A stretch of 64,000 bases of DNA from JBBSBL01 sp046330255 (GTDB taxonomy: Bacteria > Actinomycetota > Thermoleophilia > Solirubrobacterales > Solirubrobacteraceae), in assembly GCA_046330255.1 (NCBI GenBank), contig JAXLTC010000001.1, forward strand, positions 186,001 through 250,000. The letters are read 5' to 3'. Within the stretch, counting starts at the first letter, position 1. The number at the start of each line of letters is the position of its first letter. A program made the translations under genes and the position numbers. This document shows positions 33,404 to 42,015 of this stretch, piece by piece. The notes beneath the pieces are model-generated. The model was not told where the DNA came from and ran no database searches. It worked only from the letters and a program-made list of their open reading frames with translations.

Positions 33404-35722
33404 ATGACCACGACGCCCGGAGGCCCGGCGGCCTCGCCGCCCACCACGAGCCCGGTCCGCCCGTTCGCCGACCTCTCCCGCGACGACGTCCCGTGGGCCG
33501 GGGGCAAGGGCGCGAACCTGGGCGAGCTGACCGCAGCCGGCCTGCCGGTGCCGCCGGGCTTCGTCGTCGGCGCGCCGTCCTACGCGGCCTTCTGCGACGA
33601 GAACGGCCTGCGCACGCGGCTCGCGGACGCGCTGCGCGACGTCGACGTCGACGACACGATCGCGCTGCGCGACGGAGCGGCGGGCGCACGAGCGCTCGTC
33701 GAGCGCGAGCCGATGCCGGACTGGCTCGAGCAGGCGATCCGCGCGGCCTACGCGGAGCTCGCCGACGGCGGCGAGGAGGTGCCCGTCGCGGTCCGCTCCT
33801 CGGCGACCGCCGAGGACACCGCGTCCGCGTCGTTCGCCGGGATGAACGAGACCTACCTGAACATCGTCGGCGCCGACGAGGTCGTGGACGCGGTCCGCCG
33901 CTGCTGGGCCTCGCTGTTCGGCGCGCGCACGGTCTTCTACCGCTCCCAGCGCGGCTTCGGGCAAGCGGACATGGACATCGCGGTCGTCGTCCAGCGCCAG
34001 ATCCCGTCGGTCAGCGCGGGCGTGATGTTCACGATCGACCCCGCCTCCGGGAAGACCGACCGGCTCGTGATCGAGGGGTCGTTCGGGCTCGGGGAGAGCG
34101 TCGTCTCGGGAAGCGTCTCGCCGGACCGCTACGTAGTGGACAAGGAGACGCTGTCGATCGACGCGCGCGAGGTGCGCGCCAAGGAGCTCGCGATCCTGCC
34201 GCTCCCCGGCGGCGGGACCGAGACGACCGAGCTCTCCGCGCACGAGCGCAAGCGCGCGGTGCTCGACGACGACCAGGTGCGGGCGCTGGCCGAGCTCGGC
34301 CTGCGCATGGAGGAGCACTACGGAAGCGCGCAGGACACCGAGTGGGCGGTCGACCCGGACGGCGCGCTGTGGGTGCTGCAGGCCAGGCCCGTCACGGCCG
34401 CCGGGGGGGTGCCGCTCGGCGAGCCCGCGCGGGGCGCGGTGCTCGTGCGCGGCCTCGGGGCGGCGCCGGGCGTCGGCGGCGGGCGGGTGCGCGTCGTGCT
34501 CGCTCGCGACGACGCGGCCGACCTCGACGACGGAGAGGTCCTCGTCACGCACATGACGACCCCCGACTGGGTGCCTCTGATGCGGCGCGCGAGCGCGATC
34601 GTCACCGACTCCGGCGGGATGACCTGCCACGCCGCGATCGTCTCGCGCGAGCTCGGGATTCCCTGCGTCGTCGGCGCCGGCGATGCGACCGAGAAGCTGC
34701 GCAACGGGGAGGCGGTCACCGTCGACGCCGGCGCCGGCCAGGTGCTCGAGGGGCTGCCCGCGCCCACCGCGGCCGCCCCGGCTCAGGCCGCCGCACCCGG
34801 CGCCGCGCCCGCGGCGCCGGTCACCGGCACCGCGCTGCTCGTCAACCTCTCCGAGCCCTCCCAGGTCGAGCACGCGGCCGAGCTGCCCGTCGACGGCGTC
34901 GGGCTCCTGCGCGCCGAGCTGATGGTGCTCGAGGCGCTCGAGGGCGCCCACCCGCGGCTGCTGCTCGAGCAGGGCCGCCAGGACGAGTTCATCGAGCGGA
35001 TGGCCGGCGCGCTCGAGCGCTTCGCGACGGGCTTCGCGCCGCGGCCGATCACCTACAGGACGATCGACTTCCGCACCAACGAGTTCCGCGGCCTGGACGG
35101 CGGCGATCGCTTCGAGCCCGAGGAGGCGAACCCGATGATCGGGTACCGCGGGGCGCTCCGCTACACGCACGAGCCGGAGGTGTTCGCGCTCGAGCTCGCG
35201 GCGATCCGGCGCGTGTGGGACGCCGGCCGCGAGAACCTGCACGTGATGCTTCCGTTCGTGCGCACGGCGCGCGAGCTCGAGCGCTGCCACCAGCTGGTGG
35301 CGGACTCGGGGCTGCTCTCGCGGCCGGGCTTCGAGCTGTGGATCATGGCCGAGGTCCCCTCGGTGCTGTTCTCGCTGCCCGACTACGCGAAGCTGGGGAT
35401 CGCGGGCATCTCGATCGGCTCCAACGACCTCACCCAGCTGCTGCTGGGCGCCGACCGCGACTCCGAGGTCGTGGCCGAGGTGTTCGACGAGCGCGACCCC
35501 GCGGTCGTCGCCTACCTCTCGCAGCTGATCCCGGCGGCCCGGGCGCTCGGGCTGCGGAGCTCGATCTGCGGCCAGGCGCCGTCGGTCTACCCGGAGTACG
35601 CCGACCTGCTCGTGCGCGCCGGGATCGACGCGATCTCGGTGAACATGGACGCCGTGGACCGGGCGCGCCGCTCGATAGCCGCGGCAGAGCGGCGGCTCCT
35701 CCTATCCTCCACGCGCGGCTGA
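33404..35722 (+). CDS. ppsA: Phosphoenolpyruvate synthase-like enzyme
   Basis: A 772-residue enzyme with the three PEP-synthase parts in order. The ATP-grasp domain has GGKGANLGELTAAGLPVPPGF and VAVRSSATAEDTASASFAGM. The phosphohistidine domain has SGGMTCHAAIVSRELGIPCVVG (active His). The PEP/pyruvate barrel has PITYRTIDFRTNEFRGL, SIGSNDLTQLLLGADRDS and the catalytic SSICGQAPS. An Ala/Pro linker (about residues 448-475) precedes the barrel. It would convert pyruvate plus ATP to PEP for gluconeogenesis, which fits a fatty-acid-degrading lifestyle. Transcribed alone, 122 nt after the kinase gene. Confidence 0.88.
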   Translation: MTTTPGGPAASPPTTSPVRPFADLSRDDVPWAGGKGANLGELTAAGLPVPPGFVVGAPSYAAFCDENGLRTRLADALRDVDVDDTIALRDGAAGARALVEREPMPDWLEQAIRAAYAELADGGEEVPVAVRSSATAEDTASASFAGMNETYLNIVGADEVVDAVRRCWASLFGARTVFYRSQRGFGQADMDIAVVVQRQIPSVSAGVMFTIDPASGKTDRLVIEGSFGLGESVVSGSVSPDRYVVDKETLSIDAREVRAKELAILPLPGGGTETTELSAHERKRAVLDDDQVRALAELGLRMEEHYGSAQDTEWAVDPDGALWVLQARPVTAAGGVPLGEPARGAVLVRGLGAAPGVGGGRVRVVLARDDAADLDDGEVLVTHMTTPDWVPLMRRASAIVTDSGGMTCHAAIVSRELGIPCVVGAGDATEKLRNGEAVTVDAGAGQVLEGLPAPTAAAPAQAAAPGAAPAAPVTGTALLVNLSEPSQVEHAAELPVDGVGLLRAELMVLEALEGAHPRLLLEQGRQDEFIERMAGALERFATGFAPRPITYRTIDFRTNEFRGLDGGDRFEPEEANPMIGYRGALRYTHEPEVFALELAAIRRVWDAGRENLHVMLPFVRTARELERCHQLVADSGLLSRPGFELWIMAEVPSVLFSLPDYAKLGIAGISIGSNDLTQLLLGADRDSEVVAEVFDERDPAVVAYLSQLIPAARALGLRSSICGQAPSVYPEYADLLVRAGIDAISVNMDAVDRARRSIAAAERRLLLSSTRG

Positions 35723-35804
35723 GGCGGCGGCCCGTTCGCCCGGTGGCGCGAGGGTGGGACCAGGGTCGCGGCGAAGGTTCGGGACCGCGAGCGAGGAGCG
35801 GGCC

Positions 35805-37202
35805 ATGAACGCACAGGAGGCGATGGGCAGCGCGGACGCAGCGTGGCTGCGCATGGACCGGCCGACCAACCTGATGGTCATCAACTCGGTCTTCTGGTTC
35901 GACGAGCCGGTGGACTGGGCGCGCTTCGCGGAGGTCCTGCAGACGAGGCTCGTCGAGCCGTTCCCGCGCTTCAGCCAGCGGGTCGCCGGGCCGAGGCTCG
36001 GCGTCGGCGGACCGCACTGGGAGGACGATCCCGCCTTCGACCTCGATCTCCACCTCCACCGGGTCGCGCTGCCCGCCCCCGGCGACCGGGCCGCGCTCCA
36101 AGCCTATGTGGCGGACCGCATGGTCACGCCGCTGGACCCGACGAAGCCGCTCTGGCACGTGGACATGATCGACGGCTACGGCAAGGGCTGCGCGGTGCTC
36201 GCGCGGCTGCACCACTGCATCGCTGACGGGATCTCGCTCGCGCGGGTCCTGCTCTCGCTGACCGACGAGCGCCCGGACGCCGGGCTCGAGCCGCCCCAGC
36301 CGCCGGCCGGCGACCGCCGGCGCGGCGGGCCGGTCGGAGCGGTGCTGCGCCCGGCGGGAGCCGCGCTCTCGCTCACGCGCGGGGCCGCCGGCGCGATCCT
36401 GCACGAGGGCCTCGAGGTCCTCGCCCGCCCGAAGCGGACGATCGACCTCGCGGCGATGGCGCGCGACGACGCGCAGGCGCTGGCAAAGCTCGTGCTCGCC
36501 GGCGCCGATGCCAAGACGGCGCTCAAGGGCGAGCTCGGCGTCGCGCAGCGGGTCGCGTGGACCGCGCCGATCCCGCTCGCGGAGATCCGCGACCTCGCCC
36601 ATGCCCACGGGGCGACCATCAACGACGTCCTCGTGGCGGCGATGACCGGCGCGCTGCGGCGCTACCTCGAGTCGCGCGACAGCCTCGTCGAGGAGATCCA
36701 CGCGGTCGTCCCGTTCAATCTCCGTCCCCTGGACGAGCCCCTGCCGCGGCGGCTCGGCAACCGCTTCGGCCTCGTCTTCCTCTCGCTCCCGGTCGGCGTC
36801 GAGACGCCGGGCGGGCGCCTGGCGGCGGTCAAGCGGGGGATGGCCGAGATCAAGAGCTCGCCGGAGGGACCGATCGCCTACGCGATCCTCAGCGCGCTCG
36901 GAACGACGCCCTCCCTCGTGGAGAGCGCGCTCGTCGACCTGTTCAGCTCGAAGGGCACTGCCGTGATGACGAACGTCCCCGGCCCGCGCCAGACCGTCTA
37001 TCTCGCTGGATCGCCGGTGCGCGGCGTGCTCGTGTGGGCGCCGTGCTCGGGGAACATGTCCATGAGCGTCTCGATCCTCAGCTACCACGGCGAGGTGACG
37101 GTCGGTCTGATGACCGACGCCGGGCTCGTGCCCGATCCCGACACGATCCTCGACGCGTTCGACTCCGAGCTCGACTCGCTGAAGGCGCTGCCGCCGGACT
37201 GA
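35805..37202 (+). CDS. Wax ester synthase / diacylglycerol acyltransferase (WS/DGAT) family protein
   Basis: A 465-residue acyltransferase with the catalytic HHxxxDG motif as LHHCIADGISLARV near residue 133, a later ATINDVLVAAMTGALRRYL, and a C-terminal NVPGPRQTVYLAG and CSGNMSMSVSILSYHGEVTVGLMTD. These enzymes esterify acyl-CoA to alcohols or diacylglycerol to make storage lipid. ATG at 35805 has GAGGAG upstream. It is convergent with the MerR-type gene (12-nt gap). Confidence 0.88.
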   Translation: MNAQEAMGSADAAWLRMDRPTNLMVINSVFWFDEPVDWARFAEVLQTRLVEPFPRFSQRVAGPRLGVGGPHWEDDPAFDLDLHLHRVALPAPGDRAALQAYVADRMVTPLDPTKPLWHVDMIDGYGKGCAVLARLHHCIADGISLARVLLSLTDERPDAGLEPPQPPAGDRRRGGPVGAVLRPAGAALSLTRGAAGAILHEGLEVLARPKRTIDLAAMARDDAQALAKLVLAGADAKTALKGELGVAQRVAWTAPIPLAEIRDLAHAHGATINDVLVAAMTGALRRYLESRDSLVEEIHAVVPFNLRPLDEPLPRRLGNRFGLVFLSLPVGVETPGGRLAAVKRGMAEIKSSPEGPIAYAILSALGTTPSLVESALVDLFSSKGTAVMTNVPGPRQTVYLAGSPVRGVLVWAPCSGNMSMSVSILSYHGEVTVGLMTDAGLVPDPDTILDAFDSELDSLKALPPD

Positions 37203-37213
37203 CCGGCCGGCGC

Positions 37214-38002
37214 CTACCGCCGCCGCGCCGGCCGCGTCCGCCCCGAGCGCCCGCGGGAGGACCGCCCGCGCGCGGGCCGATCGGCCTCCTCGGCGAGCTC
37301 GCGGCCGAGCGCCTCCTCGGTGGCGTCGCTCATCGCAAGCGCGAACACGGCGGCGACCGCGTCTCCCGCCAGTGGCCGCAGTAGCTCGAGCGCGCCGCGG
37401 ACCTCGGGCCAGCGCTCCGGCGGGCGGCCGGCCGCGTCGAACGGCGCCCACACCTCCGAGAGGAACAGGTCCACGAACGCAGCCGCGATCCGATCCGCCT
37501 GGCGGCGCATCCGCGCGGCAAGCGGGAGCACCCGCTCCGGCGGGATGCCGAGCGCCGCGAGCTCGGCGCCGACCGCCAGCAACCGCGGGCTGCGCACCTC
37601 GAACGCGTCGTCGCCGAGCGGACGCAGCATTCCCAGCCGCACGGCCTCGCGCGCGGCCCGCGCGCCGCCGTCGAACGTCGCATTCAGCTCGTCGGCCGCG
37701 ATCACCGCGGGCGCCTCCTCCTCGAACGAGCGCGCCGCGCGCGTGAAGCGCAGCACCTCCGCGCTCGAGCCGCCCGCCCGGTCGAGCAGCCGCCGGATCG
37801 CGGCGAGGTTGAAGCCGTCGGCCTGCAGCTCCTGCACGAGCTCGACGCGCGCCACGTGCTCGGCTCCGTAGTACCCGGTGCGGCCGCGTACCTCGGGCGG
37901 CGGCAGCAGGCCCCGAGCCTGGTGGGCGCGGATGTTGCGCACGGTCATCCCGGTGCGAGCGGCGAGCTCGTCGATGGTCAGGCCGCGGGCGGCGTCGGGC
38001 AC
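37214..38002 (-). CDS. MerR-family transcriptional regulator
   Basis: A 262-residue regulator. The N-terminal MerR HTH and wing read LTIDELAARTGMTVRNIRAHQARGLLPPPEVRGRTGYYG, followed by a dimer helix and an unassigned helical effector domain (residues 85-215). The tail is Arg/Gly-rich. No metal-binding Cys pattern is seen, so it likely senses an organic ligand. It is divergent from the SCP2 gene with a palindromic operator between them (38014-38043), and probably regulates both. GTG start at 38002. Confidence 0.85.
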   Translation of the reverse strand: MPDAARGLTIDELAARTGMTVRNIRAHQARGLLPPPEVRGRTGYYGAEHVARVELVQELQADGFNLAAIRRLLDRAGGSSAEVLRFTRAARSFEEEAPAVIAADELNATFDGGARAAREAVRLGMLRPLGDDAFEVRSPRLLAVGAELAALGIPPERVLPLAARMRRQADRIAAAFVDLFLSEVWAPFDAAGRPPERWPEVRGALELLRPLAGDAVAAVFALAMSDATEEALGRELAEEADRPARGRSSRGRSGRTRPARRR

Positions 38003-38013
38003 GGCACGATCCT

Positions 38014-38043
38014 ACATCGACTGATGTGACATCATTCCATGTC
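38014..38043. promoter_or_regulatory. Array of ACATC/GATGT half-sites: predicted MerR operator
   Basis: Four half-sites, ACATC (38014), GATGT (38023), ACATC (38029) and ATGTC (38039), form nested inverted repeats. The core TGATGTGACATCA (38022-38034) is a perfect 13-bp palindrome. It is set in an AT-rich divergent gap between the MerR gene and the SCP2 gene, 12 nt and 33 nt from their starts. Confidence 0.65.
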
Positions 38044-38075
38044 GTATCTACACCCTCCCGGAGGAGGCCCCGCAC

Positions 38076-38534
38076 ATGCCCCAGGAGCAACAGCCCGCCC
38101 TCGACACGGCCGCGGTCGATCCGGTCGAGTTCGCGCGCCACATAGCCTCGACCTCGGACAACGATCTGGCCACGGCGATGCGCTCGGAAGGGCGCAGCCT
38201 GGTGCTCGACGAGGTGTTCGCCCGCATGGAGCGCCATTTCCTGGCCGACCGCGCCCGCGGGGTCGAAGCGATCATCCACTGGCGCATCGGCGACCGGCCG
38301 GACGGCGGCCACGACGTCTACGAGGTCGTGATCCGGGAGGGCGCGTGCCGGCTGAGCGAGCAGCCGCTCGCCGACCCCGGCCTGACCTTCACGGTCGGCG
38401 CGGTCGACTTCCTGCGTCTCGTCACCGGAGGCCGCCAGGGACCGATGATGTTCATGCGCGGCCGGCTGAAGGTGGTCGGGGACCTGCCGCTCGCGGCGCG
38501 GATGACGTCGCTGTTCTCGATCCCGTCGGCGTAG
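38076..38534 (+). CDS. SCP2 sterol-carrier-domain protein
   Basis: A 152-residue protein with an SCP2-like lipid-binding fold from about residue 40 (VFARMERHFLADRARGVEAIIHWRIG, then LTFTVGAVDFLRLVTGGRQGPMMFMRGRLKVVGDLPLAARMTSLF). It probably binds fatty acyl chains or sterol-like lipids in the cytoplasm. It has a strong GGAGGAGG ribosome-binding site. Control by the divergent MerR-type regulator is likely. Confidence 0.85.
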   Translation: MPQEQQPALDTAAVDPVEFARHIASTSDNDLATAMRSEGRSLVLDEVFARMERHFLADRARGVEAIIHWRIGDRPDGGHDVYEVVIREGACRLSEQPLADPGLTFTVGAVDFLRLVTGGRQGPMMFMRGRLKVVGDLPLAARMTSLFSIPSA

Positions 38535-38614
38535 GACGGGCGGCGGGAACCGCCCGCGCCCTCTCGGGCGGGGGATGCGCGCCGCGGCGCGATCCCCAAT
38601 AGGCTCACGCCGGC

Positions 38615-40288
38615 ATGCGCCGCAGCCATCCGAGAGGAAGCCCGGCAGTGCTCGCGCTGGCCGCGGCGACCCTGGCCCTGTCGGCCGCAGCCGGCCCCGC
38701 CGCGGCCGTCGCCCCGCCTGGGCGAGCGTCCCTGCGCTGCGCGGCGACGATCGCCCAGGGAGGGCTCCGGGGAGCCGCGGAGCGCGGCACCTGCGCCTTC
38801 CGCGGGATCCGCTACGCAGCGGCGCCCGTCGGCGCGCTGCGGTTCCGGCCGCCGCAGCCGCCTCCATCCTGGCGCGGCACGCTGCGCGCGACGCGGGCCG
38901 GGCCGATCTGCCCGCAGGACCGCGACCTGCTCGAGCAGTACCCCGACCGGCGGCCGCGCTACACCGACGAGGACTGCCTTCGCGTGAACGTGTGGACGCC
39001 CCGACCCGACGGCCGCCGGCGCCCGGTGATGGTCTTCGTTCCGGGCGGCGCGTTCGTCGTCGGCGCGGGCAGCGAGCCACTGTACGACGGCGGGCCGCTG
39101 GCGCGGCGTGGCGGCGTCGTGGTCGTGACGCTCAACTACCGGCTGGGGATGCTCGGCTGGCTCGAGCTGGGCCGTCTCGACCCCGCCTACCGAGGCTCGG
39201 GGAACAACGGGCTGCGCGACCAGATCGCCGCATTGCGGTGGGTGCGGCGAAACATCGCGCGCTTCGGCGGCGACCCCCGTGAGATCACCGTCTTCGGCGA
39301 GTCGGCGGGAGGGATCTCGGTCAGCGCCCTGCTCGCGACCGCCCACCCCGAGCGGCTGTTCCGGCGGGCGATCGCCCAGAGCGGATCCGGCTACCTCGTG
39401 CACACGCGCGCCTACCAGGAGGAGATCGCGCGGCGCCACATCGCGATCGCCGGCGTGCGGAGCGTGCGCGCGCTGCTGGCGATGAGCGCAAGCCGCATCC
39501 TCGACATCCAGAAGACGGCCTACGACCGGGCGCCGCTCTTCTCGGGAGACACCTACTTCGCGCCGTACGTCGATGGTGCGCTGCTCCCCGGCCCGGTCGT
39601 CCGGCGCGTGGCGGCCGGCAGCGCCCGCAAGATCGACCTGCTCAGCGGGACGACCGAGAACGAGACGCAGTACTGGGGCCTCTACGACCCAGCGCTGCTC
39701 ACCCTCCCGCCGGCCGCCAACCCGTTCTTCCCCGGCGGCCTGAGCGCGCGCCGGGCGCAGATCACGGCGACCTACCGTCGCGACCGGCCCACCGCCACCG
39801 ACGGCGAGATCTCCCACGCGATGCTCACCGATCAGCTCTTCCGCGTGCCGCAGATCCGGCTCGCGCAGGCCCAGGCCCGCTGGCGGCCGCGCAACGACTT
39901 CGCCTACTGGTTCCGCTGGCGCCGCGCCTCCACGCCAGCGGCCGGGCCGTATGCGAACCTCGGAGCGGTGCACGCGATCGAGCTGCCGTTCGTCTTCGGC
40001 AACCTCGACCTGAGCTGGATCCCGCGCGGTCGCACCTCCGACCCGCGCGAGATCGTCCGCCGCCGCACGCTCTCCGACCGCGTGATGGACGCATGGATCT
40101 CGTTCGCGCTCACCGGTAGCCCGAACGCGCGCCGCGGGCGCGGCGTGCCGTACTGGCCGGCCTACGGCGTGCGCCGACGCGCGACGATGGCCTGGAACCT
40201 GCGCCCCGCGGTCGTCGACGCGCCCGCCGACCGCGAGCGCCGCCTGTGGGACGGGCGGACGTTCGACGCCTGGGACTTCGTGCCCTGA
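38615..40288 (+). CDS. Secreted type B carboxylesterase
   Basis: A 557-residue alpha/beta hydrolase with a signal peptide (MRRSHPRGSPAVLALAAATLALSA... cut near AAA-VAPP). The oxyanion region is VFVPGGAFVVGAG, the nucleophile Ser is in FGESAGGISVSALL, and the catalytic His is in LGAVHAIELPFVFGN. Conserved cysteines (RCAAT, GTCAF, PICPQ, EDCLRVN) suggest disulfides. It should hydrolyse esters outside the cell, perhaps feeding lipid degradation. Transcribed alone. Confidence 0.9.
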   Translation: MRRSHPRGSPAVLALAAATLALSAAAGPAAAVAPPGRASLRCAATIAQGGLRGAAERGTCAFRGIRYAAAPVGALRFRPPQPPPSWRGTLRATRAGPICPQDRDLLEQYPDRRPRYTDEDCLRVNVWTPRPDGRRRPVMVFVPGGAFVVGAGSEPLYDGGPLARRGGVVVVTLNYRLGMLGWLELGRLDPAYRGSGNNGLRDQIAALRWVRRNIARFGGDPREITVFGESAGGISVSALLATAHPERLFRRAIAQSGSGYLVHTRAYQEEIARRHIAIAGVRSVRALLAMSASRILDIQKTAYDRAPLFSGDTYFAPYVDGALLPGPVVRRVAAGSARKIDLLSGTTENETQYWGLYDPALLTLPPAANPFFPGGLSARRAQITATYRRDRPTATDGEISHAMLTDQLFRVPQIRLAQAQARWRPRNDFAYWFRWRRASTPAAGPYANLGAVHAIELPFVFGNLDLSWIPRGRTSDPREIVRRRTLSDRVMDAWISFALTGSPNARRGRGVPYWPAYGVRRRATMAWNLRPAVVDAPADRERRLWDGRTFDAWDFVP

Positions 40289-40342
40289 GCGCGCCGTCGC
40301 CCGCGCGCCAACGGCGGCCACCCGTGCGCGCTCGCTCGGCGC

Positions 40343-41395
40343 TCACCGCTCCGCTTCCGGCTCGACGACGATCCTGACCACGCGACCGCGCTCGCGTGCG
40401 AGGTGCGCGAGCGCGGCGTCGGCCTCCGCCAGCGGGTAGCGGGCCGAGATCGAGTCGCGCAGGTCGAGGCGGCCGGCGGCGATCAGCGCGTAGAGGTCCT
40501 CGCTGTCGGCGCGGTCGGCGCCGAAGGACCCGAGCACGGCCTGCTCGCGCCCTACGAACGCTGCCAGCGGGGGCAGCGACGCCCTCGAAGGGCCGACCCC
40601 GACGACCACGGCGCGGCCGCGCTTGCCCAGGCTGCGAAGCGCCTGCTCGACGGTATCGGGCAGGCCGACCAGCTCCAGCGCCAGCTCGAGCCCGCCCGGG
40701 GCGACGGCGCGGATCGCCTTGGCCAGGTCGCCCTCGCGCGGGTCGAGCGCGACGTCCGCGCCCAGCGCCAGCGCGCGCTCGCGCGCGCCGGCGTCGATGT
40801 CCACCGCCACGATCGGGGCCGCGCCCATCAGGCGTGCCAGCGCGACCGCGTGCGTGCCCAGCCCGCCGCAGCCGAAGACCCCCACGCTCTCGCCCGCGCG
40901 CAGGCCTCCGCGGGCGCGCAGCGCGTGGAAGGGGGTCGCGACGCCGTCGGTGACGATCGCGCCGATGTCGAACGCAACGTCGTCGGGCAGCGGCAGCAGC
41001 GACCGCGCCGGGACGACGACGTACTCGGCCAGCGCTCCGTCGCGCGCCATCCCGTAGACCTTGGAGGAGTCGCACAGGGCCTCGCGCCCGGCCAGGCAGA
41101 AGCGGCAGCGCCCGCAGGAGGCGGCGGGGAACAGCGCCACCCGCTGCCCCTCCGCGACGCCTCCGGCGCCGGGTCCCAGCGCGGTGACCACACCGGCCGC
41201 CTCGTGGCCGAGCGTGATCGGCGTGTGCTCGACGGGCAGATCCCCGTCGACGGCGAGGTGGAGGTCGGTCCCGCACAGCCCGCAGGCGCGGACCCGCACG
41301 AGCGCCTCGCCCGGCCCGGCCTCCGGCACGGGCAGCTCCTCGATGCGCAGCGGCCGGCCCGGGGCGAGGAGCCGGGCGGCCTGCATCGTGCTCAT
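40343..41395 (-). CDS. Zinc-dependent alcohol dehydrogenase family protein
   Basis: A 350-residue medium-chain dehydrogenase. It has the catalytic zinc Cys in ACGLCGTDLH, GHEAAGVV, the structural zinc cysteines in CGRCRFCLAGREALC, and the NAD(P)-binding VGVFGCGGLGTHAVALARLMGA with Asp in VAVDIDAG, which favours NAD. It is the last gene of the 14-gene operon, starting in an ATGA overlap with the TetR gene, and probably oxidises an alcohol of the pathway. Confidence 0.87.
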   Translation of the reverse strand: MSTMQAARLLAPGRPLRIEELPVPEAGPGEALVRVRACGLCGTDLHLAVDGDLPVEHTPITLGHEAAGVVTALGPGAGGVAEGQRVALFPAASCGRCRFCLAGREALCDSSKVYGMARDGALAEYVVVPARSLLPLPDDVAFDIGAIVTDGVATPFHALRARGGLRAGESVGVFGCGGLGTHAVALARLMGAAPIVAVDIDAGARERALALGADVALDPREGDLAKAIRAVAPGGLELALELVGLPDTVEQALRSLGKRGRAVVVGVGPSRASLPPLAAFVGREQAVLGSFGADRADSEDLYALIAAGRLDLRDSISARYPLAEADAALAHLARERGRVVRIVVEPEAER

Positions 41396-42012
41396 CGCGT
41401 CCCCCGCTCCAGTCCGCCCACCAGCAGGCCGAAGGCCGCGTCGAGCTCGCGACTGCTGGGGTGCGCCCTGGCGCCCAGGTTGGCGCGCGAGTCGCGCAGC
41501 ACCATCAGGCCGACGAAGCCGCCCCACAGCAGGTCCGCCGCCACGCGCCCGCGGCCGGGGCCGACGATCTCCTCGAGGTAGTCGCCGAGCATCCGGAAGT
41601 TGTCGCCCGAGCGGCGCGCGAGCTCGCGCTTGACCTCGTCGTCCACCGCCGCGGTCGACTGCGGGTGCGCCAGGTAGCCGAACACGTGGTAGTACTCGGG
41701 ATGCGCGTCGCGCAGCTCGGCGAAGAAGTCCCACAGGCGCTTCAGCGTGCGCTCGGCGGGGCCCCCGGCGGAGACGATCTCCTCCAGACCCCGGGCCATG
41801 AACTCGACGCCCTCGAACAGCAGCGAGGTGAAGATCTCGTCCTTGCTGCGGAAGTAGAAGAACAGCGTCGCCTCGGACAGCTCGCAGCGCTCGGCGATCT
41901 TGCGGGTGGTGGTGCTGTTGAAGCCCTGCTCGCGGACAAGCTCGCGGGTCGCGTCCAGCACCGCCCGGCGGCGAGCCTCGCGCTCGCGCTCGCGTCGCTC
42001 TTTGACGCCCAC
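41392..42012 (-). CDS. TetR-family transcriptional regulator
   Basis: A 206-residue TetR regulator with the N-terminal HTH VLDATRELVREQGFNSTTTRKIAERCELSEATLFFYFRSKDEIF and a ligand-binding helical domain. It is buried in the operon (3 nt after a dehydrogenase, ATGA with the alcohol dehydrogenase), so it is likely the operon's own repressor, responding to a CoA thioester or free substrate. Its site may be the palindrome at 51986-51998. GTG start. Confidence 0.88.
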   Translation of the reverse strand: MGVKERREREREARRRAVLDATRELVREQGFNSTTTRKIAERCELSEATLFFYFRSKDEIFTSLLFEGVEFMARGLEEIVSAGGPAERTLKRLWDFFAELRDAHPEYYHVFGYLAHPQSTAAVDDEVKRELARRSGDNFRMLGDYLEEIVGPGRGRVAADLLWGGFVGLMVLRDSRANLGARAHPSSRELDAAFGLLVGGLERGTR

Positions 42013-42015
42013 TGG

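Noticed and set aside
38039..38602. An ATG-starting plus frame overlapping the SCP2 gene
   Set aside because: It is in another frame from the SCP2 motifs, and its start lies inside the operator.
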